The position numbers were made by a program, and so were the translations under genes. A stretch of DNA of 64,000 bases. Source: Ypsolopha sequella. Lineage: Eukaryota; Arthropoda; Insecta; Lepidoptera; Ypsolophidae. A model generated the notes under the pieces. The model was given only the letters and a program-made list of their open reading frames with translations. It did no database searches and had not been told where the DNA came from. This document shows positions 30,424 to 42,030 of this stretch, piece by piece. The stretch is taken from positions 12,226,339 through 12,290,338 of the forward strand of contig OW204011.1 of the NCBI GenBank assembly GCA_934047225.1, read 5' to 3'. The stretch's first letter is position 1. Each line of letters opens with the position of its first letter.

Positions 30424-32900
30424 TTAAATCTTATCACGCTTAGCTGCGTCTCCCCACATATCTACCCCGTAGGTAAGTATAGAATGGGCGTATCCATAAT
30501 ACGCCTTTTTTAGGTTGTCTGTACTTATACTAGGCGCAAGTCTAGATAGGGCGAAACATGGTGATGACAGGCACCCGCATGTGATGCCGGCGCCAGACAT
30601 GTGTCCACTTATTTGCACACTTCTTCGACGACTTTGTACACACATTTGGCGTACCTGCCACACATGCTTCGCAAACTCTTTTCTCCACAGTATGCTGGTA
30701 GACAACAAAGGAGATGGACGACGATTTCGTGGACGCAGTGTGCTTATATTATTTATGTGCATGTAATTCTGCAACAAAATATATCGAAACGTCCGAGAAG
30801 AAGGCGTGAATGGATGTGTGTCCATTTTGAACGATCAAACACGTAGTTTCTCACACAACCGTTCCGTACAACAGCGCTCGCGCAACTGGTCTTTGCAAAT
30901 AGGCCAAATAGTGTGGCAGGCTACGCACTTATTTGAACACATTCCTTTGATGTGCGCTAAAAACCGATACCGCTCGGCAAAGTGCAAATCTGTGTACAAA
31001 CTTTGGAACACATAGACAAAGTCTCGTGCCACACAGTGTGTCCACTGGAGTGTGCAAATAAGTGGACACATGTCTGGCGCCGGCATGACGTCAATGTGGG
31101 CTGCCCAGGTAAGGCCATAATCTATTGTAAATCCTAAATATTTTACTTGGTCAACTTGCGGTACAAGTAACCCGTTACACGTTACGTTTGATTCGTAACT
31201 TAATTGAAAATGGATGATATTAGTTTTCTCAAAATTTAGGAGCAGACCATTCGCTGTGAACCATGCTGCAATTTCGTCCATTGTTTGAGATAATTTTGTT
31301 TTAGATAATATTGAGAAAATTTTGACCGAAGTATTTCGTAGTTGTCATCAGCTACAATGACGCATCCATCATCAGCGAATAGCGCGTACTCAGCATGGTT
31401 TGATGCAACAGTCAAATCATTCATTAGAACGAGAAACAAGTTGGTACCCATTACAGAACCCTGTGGAACAGCGCTGTCCCCGATAAACTCAAGTTTAGAC
31501 TTTTCGTTACGAACGCACGTGCATTGGTTGCGATTTTTTTTTAAATCAGCAATTAGTTCGTAGAAACTACCGTTAACGCCATACATTTTTAATTTATCGA
31601 GCAGCAATGAGTGATTCACCATTTCGAAGGCGCGCGACAAGTCACAGAAAATAGCTCCTACCTGTCGCCTGCTCTCGAGATGACTCATCATTCGAGATAA
31701 CACATCGCGTGCGGCGTCAACTGTGGATATGTTGCATTGATATGCATATTGCTGTTTATTGAGGAGAGCGGTAAAGTGTTTCATTAGTCTATCACTAATC
31801 AGCCGTTCAAACACTTTGGATGCAATAGGTATTTGAGAGATCGGTCTGAAGAATTTGAGTATGTGCATCTCACCTTTTCCTTTGTATATAGGTTGTACCT
31901 TGACATTTTTGAGGGCGGTAGGATAAATACCTTCAACGAGGCATTTATTGAAGATCATACACAACAGGGATATAACAACTGGGGGTAGATAATCATAGAC
32001 ATTTGTGGTCATGTCATTGATGTCTTTAGCTTGCTTTCTTTTAATGGTTTTTATGGTTCTGATTAGTTCGGTTAAAGTTATTTTTTCAAGAACGAAAGTT
32101 GTGTCAGTTGACGGGCCTAGATATGCATTGAGGTAAGATAACGCAGAATTTAGGTTAGGTTGCACTCTTGTGCTGTTATTAGCTTCTATGTAGAAGCGGT
32201 TAAGAGCAGCGGCTGCTGAGGGCACCTGCTCGCTGTCACTGTATCCGGCTGATTTGCTGACGAGCACGTCCAGAGCGCTGCCACCCTTGCAGTCAGCACG
32301 TCCGTTCTCCAAGGCTATTACCCGCCATATGCTACGACACATATTATCTGAATTAGATTTTGATATTTGGTTGCTATGTAATCACGCCTAGCACTATTCA
32401 GATTGACAGAGTACGCTTTTTCGAGCTCAAGCATTTTTTTTGATTAGTATGGAATAACTAGGATCGTTACACAATATCTGCTTTGTTTCACGGATTTCAA
32501 AACGTGTTATTCGCACGTCGTCACTGACCCATGTGCTTACATTTTTCTTCACTGGACATTTTTTTTATTGGAAAATGGATGCCGTAGAAATGATTTAATA
32601 TATACATTTAGTACAGATTGAAGGTTCGCATTAGGGCACTGTGATTTGCTAAGTAATTTGTTCCAGTCATGCATATCTAGGTTTAAGTTTGAAATTGTAT
32701 ATGTTATTATCAGAAAATATTCGTTTTGAAATTACATTGTTTATTACTTTCTGTTTAGTAATGTTTGTTACAAAAATTACAGCGGAATAGTCAGATACAT
32801 ACCACTGCAATGGTGCGACCTTACATATTTCAGGTTTGGGTATGTTGGTATAGACGTGGTCGAGGCAAGTTTTTGTTTTATTTGTTATTCTAGTTTACTA
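30424..32900 (-). pseudogene. Jockey/CR1-like LINE (endonuclease end, RT and C-terminus)
   Basis: From about 32885 the minus strand encodes the endonuclease end (TCLDHVYTNIPKPEICK), a damaged linker (KAYSVNLNSARRDYIATKYQ), then from 32342 a 368-codon RT frame: KNVKVQPIYKGKGEMH, FRPISQIPIASKVFERLI, IFCDLSRAFEMVNHSLLLDK, VPQGSVMGTNLFLVLMND and ALFADDGCVIVAD (catalytic FADD). It ends in a frameshift near 31250. The C-terminal part resumes (KYLGFTIDYGLTWAAHIDV), is cut by a MITE at 30585-31085, and ends with LKKAYYGYAHSILTYGVDMW. It is broken by shifts and the insertion, and there is no 3' tail in evidence after 30424. Confidence 0.85.
30585..31085. mobile_element. MITE family G copy A (PIF/Harbinger-like), 501 bp
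   Basis: Inverted ends of about 38 bp start TGCCGGCGCCAGACATGTGT and continue CCACTTATTTGCACACT. The flanking TGA (30582-30584 and 31086-31088) is a three-base duplication that restores the LINE reading frame when removed. A second copy is at 61089-61575, and a coding relative at 60003-60217 carries a MADF start. Confidence 0.85.
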
Positions 32901-32928
32901 AAGAATGTTTACCTCCTCAGCTTTATTA

Positions 32929-33512
32929 CAGTGCGCGCCAATATTTTAGTCGCCTCTGAAGATGACGACGATGATGTCATCATCGAATCGAAGATGATGA
33001 CGACGCAAGAGGCGACGCAATAGCCGTTTTACAGTGTCAGGGGGGCGTTACAGGAGCGAGGGCGCGGAATACATCCCCCTGCGTGCCGAACCACACCCCC
33101 CGCTCGCCATTTAACAGGTGTCAACACTATGCGTTAGTGTTAGTGCTACGTCCGTACACTACACACGAGCGCGTTGCATGAAAAGTACCTTCGAGGAAAA
33201 AATTATATGATTCGTTAAGTTTATCGTTAAATCTGTTTGTTATAGTTTATTGTTTTTGTTGATTTAGTTTGTTAAAGTTTATTCTTGTTGTTATGCCTCG
33301 CGGACGTTATAGCGTTTTAAGGCGACAATGTAGGAAAATGGTGTTTATATTAATGCGTTTTATTTATATAGTTAAGATTGCATTAAAATAACGTTCCCAC
33401 TTATAGTAAACATTTAATAATCAACCGTTGATATTATTGTTTCCTTGACTGTACCTGCGCAAGCTTGTACTCGTAACTCATTCAGAGGCGACTAAAAGAT
33501 TGGCTCGCACTG
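32929..33512. mobile_element. MITE with 31-bp TIRs, 584 bp
   Basis: The left end is CAGTGCGCGCCAATATTTTA then GTCGCCTCTGA; the right end is its complement, closing with TTGGCTCGCACTG. TA lies on both sides. The interior holds a repetitive GATGACGACGATG/CATCATCG palindrome (32960-33005) and a GC-rich stretch (33040-33120). No transposase. It truncates the 5' side of the neighbouring LINE. Confidence 0.75.
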
Positions 33513-34079
33513 TACGGGGGCGGGGGCTGCCCTCCCTCCACGCATTCGGCTTTTTATATACACACTAGGGGTGGTAACCACAACACTGTATAAAGGCGGG
33601 GTGCGCCAAGTCGGTTTTTGAATATTATTTACCTACCAGTATATAACTCTGCTTTTATACCGTTTGAACCGACCAGTACAGAAGTCTCCGTTCCCTGTGA
33701 ACTGCCAAACTATTTATCTAACTGCCTATTCCATCAATTTTACTGGCCATTTATTTATTAGTCTGCTTACGTATGTTTAGTACTGACATTGTAAGACGAA
33801 ATAACCGGCCAATTGTTTTTTTATTACAGTCTATGTTTTACTGTCGCAAAATTTACCAACCGCCGATAAAAAAAATACTTTTTTCAACTGATCATAATTA
33901 CCTCTCGAATGTTTAAATAACAGTTCAAAAAATTAGTTCCTGTTTTAAAAGGAAGTTATAAACAAGCTACTTAATAAACAGATATATAAATAAGAATGTG
34001 ACTACATTATTACTATTCTTATCATATAATTATCAACATCCTCTATCCTAGTTTCCAATCCCCATCATACCTTAAAGAG
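33513..34079. other. No gene seen
   Basis: The first 100 bp are GC-rich (GTACGGGGGCGGGGGCTGCC), the rest AT-rich. A plus-strand LINE begins, truncated, at its right edge. Confidence 0.3.
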
Positions 34080-36132
34080 TTCGAAAATACGTTTAAGATG
34101 CAAAAACTTTCTAACAAAAGTAAAATCACCTTCAGTGACTGGGCGACTCCAGGTATTTACAAAAGCAGAAATCATTTATACCAATTATACGACATAAAGT
34201 CCTACAATAATTATGTTAAATTTACTGAATTCATGTAAAATTACTCACGCATCTTTAAAATGGTGTGTTTAAAAGCAAAAAGAATCTACTTGAATAAAAA
34301 ACTTAAAAGGTCCGATAACAAAGTAAAAACAGTATGGAACATCATAAATACTGAAACTGGGAAAAGTAAGAAACGTGATAACGAGCTTAACTTAAGTATT
34401 AACAATGAAAACGTTACGGGAGATAAAGAGGTTGCGGATGCCTATGAACAATTCTTTACTGAAATTCTTTCCTTAACAACTAAAGATTTAAATTCAAGCC
34501 CTGAGCTTGCGCAGGATCATTTAATAGATAACATACCTCAGTGTCTTTCTGTATTTGCTTTTAAACATATTAATTCATTAACTGTAATTAAAGCATTTAA
34601 ATCGCTTAACTTGAAAAAAACCGAGGACTTATGGGGCCTATCTGTGAAAGTTATAAGTTCTGTTATTGATTTAATAGCTCCTTATTTGGCATTAATTTTT
34701 AATAAATGTCTAGATGATGGTATCTTTCCTGACTTAATGAAGTTTAGTAAATTGATCCCCCTTTTTAAATCAGGCGACAACGGTGACCCATCAAACTATA
34801 GACATGTGTCAGTTTTACCGGTTTTGAGTAAGGTTTTTGAAAAAATTGTTTTTAATTAATTGTTATTTCATTTTAATTTAAAAAAGTTGCTTCACTGTGA
34901 ACAATATGGATTCACTAGAGGGAGGTCAACCACAGATGCAGGAGTTGCTTTAGTTAAGCACATTTTTGATGCTTGGGAAGAAAATCAGGATGCATTTGGT
35001 GTATTTTGTGACCTCTCGAAAGCCTTCGATTGCGTTAATCATGAAACACTCTTATGTAAATTGGATCACTACGGAGTGAGGGGCAAATCTTTGGCGTTAT
35101 TGAAGTCGTATCTTAGTGATCGTATTCAAAAGGTAGACATTAATGGGGTAAAATCATGTGGAGCATTAGTTTAAATGGGTGTCCCGCAGGGTTCCATATT
35201 GGGGCCCTTGCTGTTTTTAATTTACATAAATGACCTTCCCTATTTAATTACAGACTTAACTAAGATAGTACTATTCGCAGACGACACGTCACTTATATTT
35301 AAAGTTAATAGACGTAAAGATATCCTTGACAACGCGAATACAACTCTATCACTGGTGCTTGATTGGTTTACTGTAAATAATTTAGTTTGAAACGCAAAAA
35401 AGACAAAATGTATAAAATTCACGTTACCAAATATAATTCAAGTGGATGGTAATTTGCTTTTGCAGGGGTCCAAGCTGGAGTTAGTTAACGAAACTAAGTT
35501 TTTGGGCATTACGGTAAACTCTCGTCTTCAGTGGGGTCCCCACATAGAAGCCCTATGTGGTAGACTTAGTTCGGCCGCATACGCTGTTAGACGCATAAGG
35601 CAAATTACTGATGTAGATACTGCTAGGCTAGTCTATTTTAGTTACTTTCACAGCATTATGTCATACGGCATGCTGTTATAGGGTAGAGCCCCATAACGCA
35701 GTCTTTGTTTTGCAGAAGAGAGCAATTCGGGCTATTTATAATATGAAGCACCGGGATTCATTAAGAGAAAAGTTCAAAGAAATTAATATATTAACTGTTC
35801 CTTGTGAATATATTTACCAGGTCCTTAGATATGTTAGAAAAAATGTTGAGTCTCTCCCAAGGCTTGGTGAGCAACATGGTAAGGAAACCAGAAATAAGTA
35901 TAAACTGGCTTTTCCAAAAATCAGACACGCCAAAGTGAGTACCTCTTTCGTAGGACATGGTATAAGATTTTACAATAAACTTCCAAAAGAGGTCCTTACT
36001 TTGTCAGAGAATAAGTTTAAACAGTATATTAAGCAGGGCCTACTGAAAAAGGCATATTATAAAATAAATGAATATTTGGATGATGGTGAAGCATGGTGTT
36101 ATAGTGATACTGATTTTGATGATAGTAGGTAA
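34080..36132 (+). pseudogene. Jockey/CR1-like LINE, linker, RT and C-terminus
   Basis: Coding starts in the linker (WATPGIYKSRNHLYQLYD), and after a stop at about 34238 continues with YLNKKLKRSDNKVKTVWNI. RT motifs follow in one frame broken only by TAA/TGA codons at 34857, 35172 and 35388: FSKLIPLFKSGDNGDPSNYR, GVFCDLSKAFDCVNHETLL, MGVPQGSILGPLLFLIYIND and IVLFADDTSLIF (FADD). The C-terminus (LGITVNSRLQWGPHIEAL, then QKRAIRAIYNMKHRDSL after a shift near 35690) ends at 36132. Single in-frame stops with otherwise clean sequence indicate modest decay. The endonuclease is missing. Confidence 0.85.
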
Positions 36133-36785
36133 TAATTTAATTAATTAATATAATTTCCTAACTTTTTATTCCTCTTAAGAGTTAACATTAACATTAATTA
36201 ATTACAGACTGTAAAAGGAAATAGACTGTATGAGACAGGTAGGCAAAGATATATGTTTTTCTTTTTTCATTAACCTGAATTCCTGCTGTCTTGTATTTTC
36301 TTATCCCTTGGTTAAAGTAGATATAAGTAATTTGATGTATAGTATAAGTTTATGTTAAAAAAAAGACATGATCTTGCCAAGTTTCTTGCCCGTTCTTCTT
36401 AGCAAGCCTAATCGAATGGGCGGAGGTAGGCATGTATTTATATATGTAACCTATTACTATGTAGTATATAGGATGGGATTTAGTCGGTCGCCTGGATTAC
36501 TGCTGGGGGCTCGGTTGGTGATCATTGAACCTTGTTCCGGGTCTCCAGTATGGGTTCGGGCGGTTGATTGGATTTCACTTTGTATATATTATACCTATAA
36601 TTTACCTATGATTTTAATCATATATATATTGCTACATAAATGAAATAAACATTTAATCTAAGTAGTTAATGTACATTTATTATTTTATTACATATATTTT
36701 TACAAGATTAAAAATTGACTTGTGAAACGTGTATTATATATACCTACTTTGCGACATGAACTTTTTGAATTTTGAATTTTGACTC
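36133..36785 (+). mobile_element. 3' UTR of the preceding LINE
   Basis: Non-coding. Bases 36408-36785 are found inverted at 11930-12290, with shared GGCGGAGGTAGGCATGTATT, marking it as the repeated 3' end of this LINE family. The end is a TTTGAATTTTGAATTTT tail near 36785. Confidence 0.65.
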
Positions 36786-37762
36786 ATACCCACACACTTG
36801 CACTTACTCTGATATCCTACACTGCAAACCTTTTTTCTTTTTTTTCTCTAAAATAAAGTATTTTTTGTACTTGGTCCTTGAAGTATTTAATTCCCATGGC
36901 TTAATTTTTAAATATGTTTTTATCTAGGCGAATTGTATTATTGTAAGATGTAAAACCGTAATTGGCATAAGTCTGGCGTTATTAGCTACGATTGTATATC
37001 TTTAAGACTGTGGTTTTTGTAATAATAATAAAATAGTAATAAAATAAAAATAAAATAAATAAAACACGTCAATTGCGAGCCAGCCTCGCGTACCTAGGGT
37101 TCCGTAATTCGACAATTTTGGGAATTTTGTTTTCGTGAATTTCTTAACCGCTATATTTTTCCTGTAATCTTAACGTAGGCACATGATTTTTTTTTCATAT
37201 TTTTCTCTCCACCTGTTTTGGAGATAAGGGGAGGGACAGACATCTTTTTGTGGTTTTTCAAGGAATTCTCGAAACTATATATTTTTACAATCAGCTGTAA
37301 TACCTACAATTTTATACGCATATTGTATTTTTATTAAATATTTTGTATTGTATTTATTTTACTTTTTTATATTTCTCACTTGTGTTTAACTTTCGCTATA
37401 GATTACCTGTAATTGGCCAGTTGTGACCTTTAATCTACATATTTTTTGGTCCATCAGTTTTAGAGATAAGGGACAAGTGCGCTACCAAGGTTCTCATCTG
37501 GAGCAACGAATTTTTCCAGCATAGCTGACCACCAAATTTTCGTAAGTACTTGATATATGTGTTTTTTGATTGAGTTTTCCGGAAATTATGTGCATAATAT
37601 ATTCTTACCTAATATTTATGACTTGCTGAACGGCAAAGGAAAACATCGTGAGGAAACCTGCATGCACTAAAATAAGTGAATTTGTGCCCGCAGTACGGCG
37701 GTAGGGCTCACCACCCATCACGTTAGGGCGTAATAATCGTTGGTGAAACGCAGGAGTGACGA

Positions 37763-37797
<35 letters not shown>
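36786..37797. other. Non-coding; repeat scraps and a TA microsatellite
   Basis: Near 37085-37120 there is a partial GGTTCCGTA repeat. Bases 37630-37755 (AAAACATCGTGAGGAAACCT and following) are a sequence I associate with lepidopteran RTE-type LINE 3' regions. A (TA)n run occupies about 37767-37796. No gene is supported. Confidence 0.4.
37767..37796. repeat. (TA)n microsatellite
   Basis: About 15 TA units end at the left border of the adjoining MITE. It may be an expanded TA target site. Confidence 0.9.
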
Positions 37798-37799
<2 letters not shown>

Positions 37800-38412
37800 G
37801 TGTCCCTCGTACAATTGCACATCCGAAAAGGGGTGAAACTTGACCTTATTTTATCAACAAAAAAATTTTTTTTTTTTTAGAAAATCTTTGTTTTTTAAAT
37901 TTATGTTTTGAATTTTTTTTTGCCTACCATGGATACTATGTATAAAATATGTCATAGCTTTTGATCTATCGCGAGTAATGCAATGAAATAAAACTGTTAT
38001 AATCCTTAAGGATAGACGTTGCATACCAAATCAAAAACGAAACATAATCAACTACCACTACTATAAAAATAATATCCTAAAAGATTATTTTTTAAAATTT
38101 TCCGTATTTTTTTCAGTAATAGTCAACTTTTTCAAAATAATGTCCCCGCTTTACTATAGTTTTATTCCTATTTATCATTCCCTATTCCACTATCTTTCTA
38201 ACAAAAAAAATACAACGTTCTATCATAAATACAGTATTTTCTACGAGCGGTTAACCAAAGGTACTGCGCTCGCGTCCCATACAAAGATATCCAGGTGGAG
38301 TATTTTTTCAAGATAAAAAAAAATCAAAAAGAATGTTTTTCTTTGTTTTTGTCGATATATTTAGATCTAGTTTCACCCACTTTCGAGTGTGCACTTTTAC
38401 GAGGGACACACT
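37798..38412. mobile_element. Mariner-like MITE, 615 bp
   Basis: The left end CAGTGTCCCTCGTACAATTG, followed by AAAGGGGTGAAACTTGA, matches the complement of the right end, CAGTGTGTCCCTCGT... There is no transposase. The tip resembles the GTGTCCCGTA tip of the 60-63 kb mariner, hinting at a related parent. It touches the next MITE at 38414. Confidence 0.65.
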
Positions 38413-38413
38413 A

Positions 38414-38679
38414 TACAAAGTGTCTTTTTGATCATCGTCCAAATTGATACTAGTGGCTTGGTAAGTGATCAATATCATGGATCAATAACAATTTTGGTGA
38501 AATTCGTAAAATGAAATTTCGACTCCCCATAGTGATTCACTCGGGACTGGAACTGAATTTCTATGGGAAGCTGAAATTTAATTTTACGAATTTCACAAAA
38601 ATTGTTACTGATCCAAGATACTGATCACTTATCAAGCCTCCAGTATGAATTTGGACGATGATCAAAAAGTCACCATGTA
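38414..38679. repeat. Foldback MITE, family D copy 3
   Basis: A 266-bp palindrome with diverged tips (TACAAAGTGTC and CACCATGTA) and the shared inner CATCGTCCAAATTGATACT and GGTAAGTGATCA. It is the most diverged of three copies and lies between a mariner-like MITE and a hAT element. Confidence 0.8.
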
Positions 38680-38829
38680 TATGATCACTGCTCTAGGGCT
38701 TGAATATCGGACCATTTTTCAATCCCGGAATTGGGTTTCGATATTGAGCATTTCAATTCCGGAATTCCGGAGTTCCGGAGTTACTACCCAATTCTTTGAA
38801 AAAAATTTTTATATGCAAAAATATGTATT

Positions 38830-38957
38830 TGTTAAGTTAAATAAAATGTAGATATCATTTGAATAATATATTTAGACAAGACTTATATAGACTTCAGATA
38901 TGACATGTTACTATAGACCAGAATGGACATAGACACGTATGATATCCATACTTAACA
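38830..38957 (-). repeat. 3' LTR of the Copia element
   Basis: Ends TGTTAAGTTAAATAAAATG and CCATACTTAACA. It matches the 5' LTR except for one T/C difference (GATATGACA against GATACGACA). Confidence 0.9.
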
Positions 38958-38989
38958 TCCTCGGAAGATTTTCAAGAATTTTTAAGATA

Positions 38990-39486
38990 AATTCTACAGT
39001 CCCATTCTGGAACTTAAGTCCTTAAGTCTGGGACCGAACAGAGGTTTAGTGAGCATATCTGCTGACTGCAGCTCTGAGGAAACATGCTCGACTGTGAAGT
39101 TTTTCAATTTCTTCAGCTACTGCCAAAATAAGATCATCATAGTGCTTAGGAACTGTAATTTTTGACCTGTCTCTCAAAGAGCTCGTTTGAACGATGGCGT
39201 TTTCTTCACCATTAGCTTTGTCTGCAAGTTCAGCATCATGATTTTCGTTAGAACCCGAAAAGGATTCGCAGTCGCTTATTCCATTCGATGGTTCTGATTG
39301 TTGACCGTCTCCAGTGCTGTCAACCAAATTTTGTTGTAACAGTTCATCATCTTCTTTATAAGCGTCAAGTGTAATAGCCACTTGCTTGCTTGGTGTTTGT
39401 TGCGATGACGTTTGTTTAGGTTGTTTTTGTGGAACCTTGACATGGTCAAAAAAATGTAATGAGTTCACTTTTGTTCTGTTCATCAT
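38990..39486 (-). pseudogene. Copia integrase-RT linker fused to the pol C-terminus by deletion
   Basis: The linker (HVKVPQKQPKQTSSQQTPSK and acidic stretches) up to VPKHYDDLILAVAEEIEKL jumps into the last pol codons, SSELQSADMLTKPLFGPRLK in another frame, near 39090-39105. About 2 kb encoding RT and RNase H are missing. The terminal ADMLTKPL motif is the usual Copia RNase H tail. Confidence 0.75.
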
Positions 39487-40042
39487 AGAACATAGTCTTC
39501 ATCACACGAATATCTTTTGATATTATTATTTTCTTCGAAGGTATGAAGATTCTGAAAGCTTTGGACATTTCAGAGTATCCCACAAACATACCAGGGATTG
39601 CTTTTGGTGCAAATTTGTGACCATTAGTGCCTTTTCTCAGAACATAGGCCTTGCAACCGAATACGTACAAATGATTGATACATGGCTTTCTTCCAACCCA
39701 TCGTTCAAATGGTGTTTGATTCTGAATGGCGCTGTTTGATAAGTAGTTGGCAGTCAAGACTGCTTCGCCCCAGAATTTTAATGGTGTCTTAGCATCAATC
39801 ATCATTGCTCTCGCTTTCTCCACGAGGGTACGGATCTTCCGTTCAGCAACTCCGTTTTGGTTCGGGGTGTAGGGAGTGGTTAGTCTTCGCTGTATCCCGC
39901 AACGTTTTAAATATGCATCAAATTCTTTGTTCACATATTCAGTGCCATTATCTGATTGTAGGAATTTGATTTTGTTGCCAGTGTGATTTTCCGCTAACTC
40001 CTTAAACTCTTTGAATTTTTCAATCACTTCGCTTTTATTTTT

Positions 40043-41185
40043 AACCGACTTCAAAAAGGAGGCGGTTCTCAATTCGACTGTATGTTTTTTTTTTTTTTTT
40101 TTTTTGGCGTTGTTACTCCATAACTCCGTCATTTCCCAACCGATTTGAACAATTCTTTTTTTGTTTGAAAGAGTATACTTCCAGGTAGGTCCCATTTTGG
40201 GTTTGGTCATGATCTGATTAAGGTCTTCAGAGATAGGCAGTGGAACTCCTCAGAAAATGACAGCATATCGCTCGAAATTGAGGCAATCGCTATGTACTTG
40301 GGTGCTGATTACAAGGTATTACTTGAAAATCGACATTCTTCCACCTGACCTTCGATCCTGGCTTCATCAAAATATTCACCATAGAACTCTTCAAAGGATC
40401 AGAGCACATAACTCGAGATTGCGGCAATCACTGCGTTAGGGTGCTGATTCAAGGGTATTACTTGGAGATTATTAGAATACCCACCTGACCTTCGATCCTG
40501 GCTTCATCAGCATAGAACTCCTCAACGGATGACAGCACATAACTTTGGATTGCGGCAACCAGTTTGTGTTAGGGTGCTCATTGCAGGGCATTGCTGAAAA
40601 TTGCCAGCGTACCCACCTGACCTTCGATCTTGGCTTCATCACCGTAGAACTCTTCAACGGATGACAGCACATAACTCGAGATTGCGGTAATCATGTTGTG
40701 TTAGGGTGCTGATAGCAGGAAGCTACTCAAACATGGCTACTTATACTCACTTGAACTTCGTTTCATATTAATACCACGTTTGCAAGAACTACCTATACCT
40801 CACAATTTAACCCAGCAACACTAAAAAATGTGAAATAAAATAAACTTTTAACAAAAAAAATAGCAACCGACTTCAATAGTAACAGCAGTCATTCACTAAA
40901 AAGTTAATAATAATTCTATAAAGACCGATGGTACCGAAGCAACACTTTTGCCGACTTCTTTCTTCCTGAAACATTATGTTATCTAGAAGTCGGCGTATTT
41001 CCTACGATACAGCAACATAGAAACCAATATAAGAACGCCGACTTCTAGATAACATAACGTTTCAGGAAGAAAGAAGTCGGCAAAAGTGTTGCTTCGGTAC
41101 CATCGGTCTTTATAGAATTATTATTAACTTTTTAGTGAATGACTGCTGTTACTATTGAAGTCGGTTGCTATTTTTTTGTTAAAAG
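40043..41185. mobile_element. AACCGACTTC-type lepidopteran element inserted in Copia integrase
   Basis: It starts AACCGACTTCAAAAAGGAGG, followed by a long T run. It is flanked by TTTATTTTT on both sides (40034-40042 and 41186-41194). The start is a sequence I know as widespread in lepidopteran genomes. The interior has four units of about 120 bp (40240-40740) and, at the right, a long hairpin. No transposase frame is visible. Confidence 0.75.
40240..40740. repeat. Tandem repeat, about four units of about 120 bp
   Basis: Each unit contains GACAGCACATAACTCGAGAT, GTGTTAGGGTGCTGAT and ACCTGACCTTCGATCCTGGC with variation. Units differ by small indels, so the repeat is not fresh. Confidence 0.8.
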
Positions 41186-41193
41186 TTTATTTT
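40837..41193. repeat. Near-perfect hairpin with arms of about 158 bp and a 40-base loop
   Basis: Bases 40837-40995 and 41036-41193 are inverted copies with very few differences (for example ACATTATG against CATAACGT in the arms). They contain GCAACCGACTTCAATAGTAA, ACTTTTGCCGACTTC and CTAGAAGTCGGCG. A transcript from either strand would fold into a long double-stranded stem, as in hpRNA/siRNA precursors. Confidence 0.85.
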
Positions 41194-41469
41194 TGATCAT
41201 ATAAACATGACTATATCGGCTGTAGTCATCTACGAAAGTAACAAAGTACTTATTTTCATTTAGTGTGGGCATTTGTATCGGCCCACCCACGTCACTATGG
41301 ACAATTTCCAAGCGCTCTGTTGTTCTTTGGTAGGTGCTCTCGCGAGGGGCAGGCGTTCTGTGTAGTTTCCCCTGTATGCAGGCTTCGCACTCGTCCAAGG
41401 TTTCAGATGCATTGAAGTTCAGTCCAAGTAAGTTGTTATTTTTGAGTGCAACTTTTAGATCTTTGGCGT

Positions 41470-41946
41470 TCATGTGACCAAGTTTTCTGTGCCCATGTTT
41501 GATGAGTTCCTTGCTGTTTTGGGAACAGTTTCATCATTATCATTGGTCAGATTGATGCGCTCGCATTTATCAGGTTTTATGTAGTAAAGACCATCTGCTT
41601 CTCTAAGTGCGGTGAGAGTTATTCCAGATTTAGGATTGTTGACCTTCGCTTTATTTTTGGTAAACAGGACAGAGCAGCCAGCATCTGTCATCTTACTGAC
41701 GGACAGCAGGTTGGTGCATAAACTGGGTACATACAGAGTGTCTTTTAAATGTGTGAGCGCTAGGCCATCACCATTTTTCGTTATGAAGGAGACTGTACCT
41801 GTTCCTTTAATCTCTGCAGTATGTTCTTCAGTTGCGAAGTTCAGTTTTCTGGACGTTTTCTCAATGGTCTTAAATAAGTCTCGTTGATACGTTATGTGAG
41901 ACGTACATCCGCTGTCTAGAACCCAAATGCTGTTTTCAGGTTTCAC
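41470..41946 (-). pseudogene. Copia protease region
   Basis: The frame encodes WVLDSGCTSHITYQRDLF, with the aspartic protease active site DSG (here D-S-G-C-T-S-H as in Copia), then a strand-rich region (ATEEHTAEIKGTGTVSFI, YVPSLCTNLLSVSKM) leading to the GAG-pre-integrase segment. A frame change at about 41470 passes into the next piece. Confidence 0.8.
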
Positions 41947-42030
41947 GTTTGGTGTGAGGAGACACTGAGTAGCAAAATGGTTCTTTTGAGAATCGTTTTT
42001 ATTTTTGTTAGGTTTCTCATTATTTTTCTT

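Larger units (their letters stand above)
39446..41473 (-). pseudogene. Copia integrase, split by an insertion
   Basis: The first part (41473-41187) holds the zinc region (HMNAKDL, CEACIQGK) and the core start IVHSDVGGPIQMP with TFVDDYSRYSHVYMIKN. The second (about 40033-39446) holds FLQSDNGTEYVNKEF (second Asp), TPYTPNQNGVAERKIRTL (Glu), FWGEAVLTANYL and the C-terminal FGCKAYVL. The gap is exactly the 40043-41185 element plus one TTTATTTTT duplication. Catalytic residues D, D and E are all present. Confidence 0.85.
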
